Positions 1 through 6,100 of a DNA stretch of 9,350 nucleotides are shown piece by piece. The notes under the pieces are model-generated. The model was given only the letters and a program-made list of their open reading frames with translations. It made no database searches and had not been told where the DNA came from. The DNA lies in contig QMMV01000052.1 of NCBI GenBank assembly GCA_003647435.1, positions 1-9,350 of the forward strand, written 5' to 3'. The position numbers and the translations under genes were made by a program. Source of the DNA: Deltaproteobacteria bacterium (GTDB lineage: Bacteria > Desulfobacterota > Desulfobacteria > Desulfobacterales > C00003060). The first letter of the stretch is position 1. Each line of letters opens with the position of its first letter.

Positions 1-156
1 ATAAGGGATGTGTAGATAGACAGGTTCAACGTTCCGGGGTTCATGGTTCAAGATTACGCTGGCGAGTTTAACTATTGCCTGCCAGCCGTTAACCGCTAAC
101 CGTAGTTCTTACAAAATGTGTATCAGTTTAGCTGTTTCAAAAAACAGACACAATGA

Positions 157-229
157 GCATACGGGCAATCCGGTATAGACCGCCTCAAACTCAGACAGTG
201 AGACAGCCTACACCGGATTGCCCGTATGC
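157..229. repeat. 18-bp perfect inverted repeat with 37-nt loop
   Basis: The arm at 157-174 (GCATACGGGCAATCCGGT) is the exact reverse complement of 212-229. After one mismatch, 176-178 (TAG) also pairs with 208-210 (CTA). The loop holds a smaller CTCA/TGAG dyad at 190-193 and 199-202. The sequence after the right arm is AT-rich (231-240). The loop is too long for a normal intrinsic terminator, and no integron attC core sites are seen. A dispersed palindromic element or a structured leader RNA are both possible. Confidence 0.75.
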
Positions 230-322
230 GATAATATTTTCAAAAGGCTAAAATGATACCAAAATGCAAAGACGGCGAGTTAACTAACCGTGAACTGTGA
301 GCCTGACAACTTAAGTCGTTAC

Positions 323-329
323 AAGGAGG
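323..329 (+). promoter_or_regulatory. Strong ribosome binding site of rpoZ
   Basis: AAGGAGG lies 7 nt before the GTG at 337. It is a near-perfect anti-16S match and fixes the non-ATG start of rpoZ. The encoded N-terminus (MARVTIEDCL) is the expected one for the omega family. Confidence 0.85.
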
Positions 330-336
330 TTTCAAA

Positions 337-552
337 GTGGCACGTGTTACTATAGAAGATTGTCTGCGGCGTCTTCCTAATCGATTCATGTTGGTTCATA
401 TTGCTGCTAAAAGGGTTCGCCAAATGCGAGAGGGCGCTGAATATTTGGTTAAAGCGCCCAAGAATGAAGATATTGTCATATCCCTTCGTGAGATCGCAGC
501 AGGGAAAATCCACGTTGAATATAAAAAAGATGAGCTTCCGGATAAAAGCTGA
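337..552 (+). CDS. rpoZ: DNA-directed RNA polymerase omega subunit
   Basis: Omega is the small, non-catalytic RNA polymerase subunit that binds beta' and helps core assembly. In many bacteria it forms part of a ppGpp site. The 71-residue product begins MARVTIEDCLRRLPNRFMLV and continues with AAKRVRQMREGA, which is the conserved N-terminal core of the family. It is shorter than the 91-residue E. coli protein and ends soon after the VISLREIAAGKI segment, as is common outside the gamma-proteobacteria. It starts with GTG behind a strong Shine-Dalgarno. The next gene, ttcA-like, begins 11 bp after its stop on the same strand, so the two are probably co-transcribed. No gmk or spoT, the usual E. coli neighbours, is visible in the window. 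Identification is by recognition of the family sequence. Confidence 0.95.
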   Translation: MARVTIEDCLRRLPNRFMLVHIAAKRVRQMREGAEYLVKAPKNEDIVISLREIAAGKIHVEYKKDELPDKS

Positions 553-563
553 GGCGTTCGCTC

Positions 564-1304
564 ATGTCTCGATTCAGGAAGAGGGCCATACCGCGGGCCG
601 TCGGAGAGGCCATCCATCGCTATCGCATGATAGCCGACGGGGATCGCATTGCCGTGGCATTGTCAGGGGGGAAAGACAGCCTGACCATGATGTGGATCCT
701 GCATGAGCGCCTCTCCCGTGTCCCGATTCAATATTCACTTCACCCTATCCATATAGACCTCGGCTTTGATGGAGGCCCTGCGCGTTTTATTCGGGACTAT
801 TGCAAGAAGCTTGGCTATTCTCTCTGGCTCGAAGATACTGATTATGGAATACGGAGCCACACTGAGGAAAATCGTGAAAACCCATGTTTTCTGTGCGCCC
901 GTCTTCGGAGAAAGCGGCTATTTGAGATAGCCCATGAGCTTGGGTGCAACAAATTGGCCCTCGGTCACAACATGGATGACATCATTGAAACGTTGTTTCT
1001 GAATATGTGTTACAGCGGCGAGATAAGCACGATGGTGCCATGCCAACCCTTTTTTCGGGGAAAACTGACCATTATCAGGCCTCTTGTTCACTTAGACGGG
1101 CAGGCAATAAGTCAATTTGCCCGAGAACACGGCTTTGGGCACTTTTCCAATCCATGTCCCACAGCAAGAACATCAAAGCGCAGCGAGATTAGAAAAATGC
1201 TGCAGTCCCTGTACAAAACCAACAAGAAAATAAAGGGTAATATCTTTAGATCCATGGGCAATATAAAACAGGATTACCTTTTGGGTACAGAGTTCGACTC
1301 GTAA
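564..1304 (+). CDS. ttcA: TtcA-family tRNA 2-thiocytidine synthetase (PP-loop ATPase)
   Basis: TtcA adenylates C32 of certain tRNAs and replaces its oxygen with sulfur, using ATP and a [4Fe-4S] cluster in the cytoplasm. In this 246-residue product the PP-loop SGGKDS is at 34-39. The PCFLC motif gives C108 and C111, followed by the family-typical ARLRRKRLF. LGHNMDDIIETLFLN is at about 133-147. The third cluster-type cysteine is C198 in NPCPT. These three cysteines match the cluster ligands known for TtcA. The protein is shorter than E. coli TtcA (about 311 residues), mainly at the C-terminus. The ATG at 564 places the PP-loop at the normal distance from the N-terminus. A weak GAGG (551-554), overlapping the rpoZ stop, can serve as ribosome binding site. 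A TtcA-like paralogue with a different tRNA target cannot be excluded. Confidence 0.88.
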   Translation: MSRFRKRAIPRAVGEAIHRYRMIADGDRIAVALSGGKDSLTMMWILHERLSRVPIQYSLHPIHIDLGFDGGPARFIRDYCKKLGYSLWLEDTDYGIRSHTEENRENPCFLCARLRRKRLFEIAHELGCNKLALGHNMDDIIETLFLNMCYSGEISTMVPCQPFFRGKLTIIRPLVHLDGQAISQFAREHGFGHFSNPCPTARTSKRSEIRKMLQSLYKTNKKIKGNIFRSMGNIKQDYLLGTEFDS

Positions 1305-1426
1305 GTTCTCAATCCGTTGCAGCAAACCATCCGTTGCAACCATTCAGTTGATTCCCGCCCATCCCCTCGCCGGGGCGGGCTTTTGCCGCAATCTACAGGG
1401 CACAGTCCGGCGGGAAGCGAGCCCAT
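1305..1426. other. Spacer between ttcA and the next operon
   Basis: This 122-bp gap holds a 10-bp direct repeat, ATCCGTTGCA, at 1312-1321 and 1329-1338. It also holds the intrinsic terminator at 1354-1384 and the start region of the next gene. GGGAAG at 1412-1417 is a plausible, weak ribosome binding site 9 nt before the ATG at 1427. I cannot name a promoter. Confidence 0.6.
1354..1384 (+). terminator. Rho-independent terminator after ttcA
   Basis: CCCGCCC (1354-1360) pairs perfectly with GGGCGGG (1373-1379) around a 12-nt loop and is followed by C and TTTT (1381-1384). The stem is very GC-rich. It lies about 50 bp after the ttcA stop and before the next start, so it probably ends the rpoZ-ttcA transcript. 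The T-run is short, so some read-through is possible. Confidence 0.8.
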
Positions 1427-2227
1427 ATGTCATTCAAAGATAACTTAAAGAAAAAGATACTCATACACAGGCTTTCAAAGCTCGTGGCCCCAACCATCGG
1501 ATCACCAAGACACCCCCGCAAGGTGGATAAGGAAAGCATGCGGCGCCTTCTTGCCCTTAGCCCGTTTGTTATGGAAAAACAACGGGATCTTGAGCTATAT
1601 TTCAGGGGGGGTGAGCCAGAGGTAAGAGAAATCCTTGTGCTGGATAACGAACTTCCTCTTTATGGCAATACCAGCCTGGATGATGTTGCGCTACGGAGAA
1701 GTCCTGAACTCAAAGAGATGTTGAGCATAAGAAACATAATCAAAATATTGGATGATTCAGATATCCTGATATGCAGAGGGGAAGACACCCTCCGTTATGT
1801 ACGAGATCGCGCCCTGGAACTTCTGGACCTTCATTTTGAGGAAAAGGATATAGAAGAGATTGCCACCGACGGTGTTCAGGCCCTCGCCACGGGAGACGTT
1901 GATGCGGTGGTAGAAACGCTTGATCTCTTTGTAGATCTTCTCGCATATGTGCCAATGCCGGAAACAGGCCTGGCAAATGGGTACATAATGTACGGCAAGC
2001 CCCACAGGGAAGAGGACGGAAAGAAAACCTTCGGTCCCCTCATCATGTACAACTCCACCACCAACACGGTCAAGCTCCTGAAGGCAAACGTCTCCCCTGC
2101 TGAGAGCGCTGAAAGAGATCTAATCCGGGACGTTGCCTTAGGAGAGGTGGAACCAGACGAAGAAGGCCATTCAGTTTTCCGGTTTTTAAAAGAAGAAGTA
2201 TTGAAAAACTATAAGGCCTGCCATTGA
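1427..2227 (+). CDS. Conserved-looking hypothetical protein, 266 aa
   Basis: I do not recognise a family. The product begins with a basic stretch (KDNLKKKILIHRLSK) and then becomes acidic, with many Glu, Asp and Leu. Candidate helical segments are ELKEMLSIRNIIKILDDS and YVRDRALELLDLHFEEKDIE. A second part, near residues 185-220, reads as beta structure: NGYIMYGKP and FGPLIMYNSTTNTVKLLKA. No signal peptide, membrane segment or metal-binding cysteine cluster is seen, so it is probably cytosolic. The ATG at 1427 has GGGAAG 9 nt upstream. Its stop TGA (2225-2227) overlaps the TTG start of the glycosyltransferase, which suggests translational coupling and a linked role, perhaps in cell-envelope glycan or lipid synthesis. 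That role is inferred only from position. Confidence 0.8.
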   Translation: MSFKDNLKKKILIHRLSKLVAPTIGSPRHPRKVDKESMRRLLALSPFVMEKQRDLELYFRGGEPEVREILVLDNELPLYGNTSLDDVALRRSPELKEMLSIRNIIKILDDSDILICRGEDTLRYVRDRALELLDLHFEEKDIEEIATDGVQALATGDVDAVVETLDLFVDLLAYVPMPETGLANGYIMYGKPHREEDGKKTFGPLIMYNSTTNTVKLLKANVSPAESAERDLIRDVALGEVEPDEEGHSVFRFLKEEVLKNYKACH

Positions 2228-2931
2228 AGAAGCTTTCCGTCTTCTTGCCAGTATATGATGAGGAAAATATCCTGATTCCAAACACTGTAAGACTAATCAC
2301 CTATCTTGATGCCCATCAAAGCAACTATGAAATCATCATAGGAAGTAACGGTTCAAGAGACCGTACCCCCGCACTGAGCAGGATGCTGTCTGAACGATAC
2401 AATCAGGTCGTATCCTTTCATCTAAAAGAAAAAGGGGTAGGAGATGCCTTCAAGCATGGGGTTCAGATCGCACGCGGAAGGATAATCGTTTCTCTGGATA
2501 TGGACCTTTCAGCCAACCTGAGCTTCATAGAACGAGCCGTGGAACTCCTTGATGCTGATTACGACATTGTAGTCGGCTCGAAAAAAATGGGCCATGAAAG
2601 CAGGTCTGTTTTCAGAAAATTGGGAAGCGATCTTTTCATTCTTATGGCCCGAATGCTGATGGGCCTCCCCTTCGAAGATTATTCAATCGGGGCAAAGGCG
2701 TACAAACGCGACCTCCTCCTTTCCAACATAGACAGGATCGATCGTGGGACCTCTTATGTCCTTAACATCATCCAGGCAGCCTGCCGGAACGGTAAAAAGG
2801 TAATTGAAATCCCTGTGCGGTGTGAGGATCACAGGCAGAGTAAGTTCAATATTGTCCGCGAAGGCCTATATCGCTTCGCCATGCTTTTCCGGCTGTGGTA
2901 TGTCGAGAAAGCTTGCAGGGGCGATTCATGA
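2224..2931 (+). CDS. Family 2 glycosyltransferase, polyprenyl-phosphate sugar synthase type
   Basis: GT2 enzymes of this branch move a sugar from a nucleotide donor, such as GDP-mannose or UDP-glucose, to a polyprenyl phosphate at the inner membrane face. The 235-residue product opens with LSVFLPVYDEEN (residues 4-15) and has the metal-binding DMD followed by LS at 92-96. KGVGDAFKHGVQIARG at 70-85 matches the conserved KG.G.A...G segment, and VRCEDHRQSKFN lies near the C-terminus where related enzymes have a basic R..SK motif. The usual DDGS.DGT motif is SNGSRDRT (41-48), so the first Asp pair is replaced. No transmembrane segment is evident. The start is TTG at 2224 inside the previous stop, with only a weak AAGG near 2212-2216. 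The last residues, through RGDS and the stop, are encoded by a 30-bp palindrome. Donor and acceptor cannot be read from sequence. Confidence 0.85.
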   Translation: MKKLSVFLPVYDEENILIPNTVRLITYLDAHQSNYEIIIGSNGSRDRTPALSRMLSERYNQVVSFHLKEKGVGDAFKHGVQIARGRIIVSLDMDLSANLSFIERAVELLDADYDIVVGSKKMGHESRSVFRKLGSDLFILMARMLMGLPFEDYSIGAKAYKRDLLLSNIDRIDRGTSYVLNIIQAACRNGKKVIEIPVRCEDHRQSKFNIVREGLYRFAMLFRLWYVEKACRGDS

Positions 2932-2943
2932 ATCGCCCCTGCA
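2914..2943. repeat. Perfect 30-bp palindrome spanning the glycosyltransferase stop codon
   Basis: Each base from 2914 to 2928 pairs with its partner from 2943 down to 2929, with no mismatch. The centre is ATTCATGAAT and the arms are TGCAGGGGCG and CGCCCCTGCA. Core sequences of the type GGGGCGATTCATGAATCGCCCC are, from memory, common as dispersed intergenic palindromes in bacterial genomes, but I could not search for copies. The palindrome encodes the last residues (CRGDS) and the TGA stop of the upstream gene. As RNA it would form a 15-bp hairpin without a T-run, so it could protect mRNA ends from either convergent gene. Confidence 0.85.
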
Positions 2944-3165
2944 GTGGCAGACACAAAAGATTAAACGGAACCAGGCTGTTATTCCCGCAGAGGCGGGGAC
3001 TCTCCAGGCGTAGCCACAACCCAGATAGGTTGCTGAGCTAAACACGCCCCTGTTTATTGGGCTGATACTGAACCGCGATGAAATCGAGGTACGAGCCGCG
3101 AATGACGAGCGCCGCCCAACCAGCATGGGACTCGCCATAGCCGGAAGGATCGTTTTTCAAACGTC
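2932..3165. other. Convergent intergenic spacer
   Basis: This stretch separates the plus-strand glycosyltransferase from the end of the minus-strand giant gene. It holds the right half of the 30-bp palindrome and the hairpin at 2982-2999. Between about 3034 and 3165 there is GC-rich sequence with open but unrecognised frames on the minus strand. No clear intrinsic terminator with a T-run is seen for either gene. I do not call a gene here. Confidence 0.55.
2982..2999. repeat. Short hairpin of the ATTCCCGC/GCGGGAAT repeat type
   Basis: TTCCCGC at 2982-2988 pairs with GCGGGGA at 2993-2999, with one G-T wobble, around the loop AGAG. The surrounding text (GTTATTCCCGCAGAGGCGGG) resembles the widespread dispersed repeat of the form TCATTCCCGC...GCGGGAATCC in a degenerate copy. 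Resemblance is from memory and no search was done. Confidence 0.6.
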
Positions 3166-6100
3166 TCACCGGCCACGGGGAAAAGCCGCACGTTTGCTAA
3201 ACCAGAATCCCCTGGCGGCAGTATCAATAAAACGCCCCCCACCGCCGCCGGCGCTGCTGGCGGTGCCGATGCTTTCAGGGCTTGAGCCGGGGCTACCCGG
3301 GGGCGGCGGTGGCTGGTTGCCGCCACTGCTGGCAAGGCAGGTGGCTGAAACAGCATCAATCACCCTGTGCAAAGACCTTCGGGCAAGCCAGATCATGCGA
3401 TCGAAAAGTGGTGGCTTGCCGACTTGATTCAACCCAATATGCTTTGGTGTAAAGCGGAGAATGAGATCAGAAGGGCTGTAGCTGTACAGCCAGTATCCTT
3501 CATACGGCTGCATCGATTCCCCATCAAGAAACATCTTGGAGTACCAGATGGTATTTCCCTCAGCGTCTTTGTGTGGATCAAATTTATACAGGTAATTATC
3601 GGTAAGGTATGTACCTGATATATCCTCAAAGCTCACACCGTCCGCACTTACCCTGATGTAGGTATTGCTCAGGTCAATGGCGCTGTTGTAGGGATTTGCC
3701 ACCATGTTCCAGCCCGGATGCAGCGTGGTTTCAAATGGCGCGCTGCTGTCTGTACTAAGGCCGTTTACCTTAAGCGTTTTGTCATTCCTTGAGATAAGCC
3801 AGTAGGCCCTGCCAGGTTGGAGCGAATAGGTATTGGAAAAACCCGGGCTGTTGGCCTCATCGTATTTCATACTGCTGCTATTATATGCAAAGCACCTCCA
3901 GAGGGTATCATCGTATGCCCCGAGTGTGGCTTTCAGGTTCGAAACCAGATCGGGATCATCCGGATTGCATGGAAATGAGAGCATCCGGTAGTCCTTTTGC
4001 TCGCTGCCGCCTTTTATATCTGTTTTAAGTTCTTCTGCCTGCCCGACCGTAAATAACGAAAAGTGATAGACGCTGAAGCTGATCGTCTTATTTGCAGTAT
4101 CTACAGTGTAGCCGGCTACAGGGACCCAGCGGCCGGCATCTGTATCAAAGGTATAGACACGCAGGTTTTCAGGCCTGTCGATGCCGCTTATATTCCCGTA
4201 GGGGAGTGTGACCTGAAGAGGCTTGAGAAAGCTTATATCTTCTCCTGCCGCCCCGGCCTTGATCTCGATTACATCACCAAAAGCCGTTTCAGGAGGAATA
4301 TAAGGGACTCCTTCTGTTACCAGCTTGAAGGTCAACGTGAAAGAGGCAGCTTCGGAGCATCCGGCAGGGATATTGATCACAGCCCCATCGTAATCTGTAC
4401 TTTCGTCCTTGACAGATCGCACACCGCCCTCTGCCGGGATGACGGGGGCGGGATTATCCATCGTGATCGGCTCTACTGCTACATCCTCTATCCCGATAGG
4501 GGCAGAGACAGCAGAAAAACCCGCACCGTCGGTCACCTTGAGCCTGTAAGTGCCGGTGCGGTCAACAGTTGAGAAGGTGTACCGGAACTTCCCCTCGGCG
4601 TCTTCAGGTATAATGCCGGAGTCTTCTATGCCTTCTGTTTCGGCATTTATCAGTTCGTACGAATAATACGGCGTTGAGCTGTGAGGCAGGCCGCCGGATA
4701 CGAAAAAGTCCTGGTCGAAATCTTCGCCGTTGATACGAATCAGCACCTGGCCGTCAGGGTTAATTACAAGGGGGTTGAGCACACGGATGTTAAAAGAAAC
4801 CGGATCAGAGGAAAGACCTGCTCCATCGATAACCCTGGCCTGGATGCCGCTGATGGTTCTGCCTGCATCACTTTCTGCCGGCATCCAGCGAATCTCAGAA
4901 GCGCACTCCTCCTGAGAAATGCTCATCCCTTCAGGATACGAACCGGGAACAAGCTCAAAAGTAAGGTCATATGGAGTTTCTTCATCTTCACCGAATAAGC
5001 CTAAAATGTAGGCATGCCCGGGCATGGCATAATATGGGACAGGATATGTGGAAATTTCCAGAGTCGGTTTATCGTTTACAGCAGAAACTGTGAGCGTAAA
5101 GTTCTGGGTGGCCTCATGGCCTGCTTCATCTGTCGCCGTAACCGTGATCGCATAGCTGCCTGCCTCAGCATCAGTGGAAGGCAAGTAGCTGATAACCCCT
5201 GAATTCGGGTCGATGGTCATATTGTCAGGATTGCCCGACAGAGTAAAGGTAACACATGTACGGTTCGCTGTTACGGTGTATGCGTACGGTTGGTCCTCGG
5301 CTGCCGTAATTACAGGAGATGACGTGATTGCAAGCGGTGGAAGATTGCCGAGGGTGATATTCGGTACAGTCGCGTTGGTATCCTCTGCAGTGGTAAAGGA
5401 GACAGAGGTAGTATAGGTATACTCATTGTGGAAGGCTTCCGCCGTGTACGTTACACCAGATGGAAGATTGTACAGGGTATAGTTTCCACTTTCATCCGTA
5501 TCGGCAAAACCGCCGAGATCGCTGTTCTGATCACGTACCAGGACGATCGCCCCGAGCACCGGCTTGCCGTCTTCATCTTTCACGATGCCTGTCACCTGCG
5601 GGCTGCCGACAGATGTGTACGTCAGGTTACGAGACAGGGTGGTAGGTTGCCCTCCTGTGACATTTGCATTCTTGATCGCATCGACAAGTGTGACCGATTC
5701 CAGATCCTCGTCGGTATGGTTGTCAAGCACGAAAGCGATATCATAACCACCCGGTGGAAGCGGGCCAAGGCTGAATTGGCCAAAATCGCCCAGCTCGATC
5801 TCGTTTAACGGTCGGATGGCCCACATTGATTCCGCAGTAAGATCGGAAAGGGCGCCGGCAGGCAGGGCAACGACCCGCAATTCTCCGATGTAGGCAGCAC
5901 CGCCTTCGTTAACGACATTACCGCTGACAGAGCCTCCGGTCTCCTCATCATAGGCGACCACCGGGCTCACAGAAATAGGCGAACAAGATTCTGCTTGAGA
6001 AACTGTAACGGTCACCTCGACCGGACGGGCTGAAATGTTCCAGTGGGTATCGTACACATCCAGATATATCTTGTGGGTGCCGGCAGGAAGCAGCATTTGA

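Larger units (their letters stand above)
1..336. other. Non-coding, repeat-rich region upstream of rpoZ
   Basis: No credible gene is seen on either strand. The hexamer GGTTCA occurs three times at 23-28, 38-43 and 45-50. A tandem TTAACCG/CTAACCG lies near 89-103. GGCGAGTTTAACTA at 61-74 recurs with one base deleted at 274-286. Between these lies the inverted repeat at 157-229. The region therefore looks like a mosaic of degenerate intergenic repeats rather than a lost gene. The rpoZ promoter should lie here, but no pair of -35 and -10 boxes is good enough to name. Confidence 0.6.

Noticed and set aside
157..229. Integron attC site or CRISPR-type repeat
   Set aside because: No GTTRRRY/RYYYAAC core sites flank the arms, there is no integrase or cassette array, and there is only one repeat pair with no spacer series.
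231..300. A specific sigma70 promoter for rpoZ
   Set aside because: AT-rich hexamers are present, but no -35 and -10 pair has both a good match and 16-18 bp spacing.
401..706. 101-codon plus-strand frame across the rpoZ-ttcA junction
   Set aside because: Both rpoZ and ttcA are confidently assigned in other frames across the same bases.
3125..3427. 100-codon plus-strand frame with Pro-rich and Gly-rich runs
   Set aside because: The Pro and Gly runs are the complement of the giant gene's own linkers, no ribosome binding site is seen, and it is mostly antisense to the giant gene.
4063..4572. 169-codon plus-strand open frame opposite the giant gene
   Set aside because: It is antisense to well-recognised ZU5-like and Ig-like coding sequence, lacks a recognisable domain, and has the composition expected of a shadow frame.
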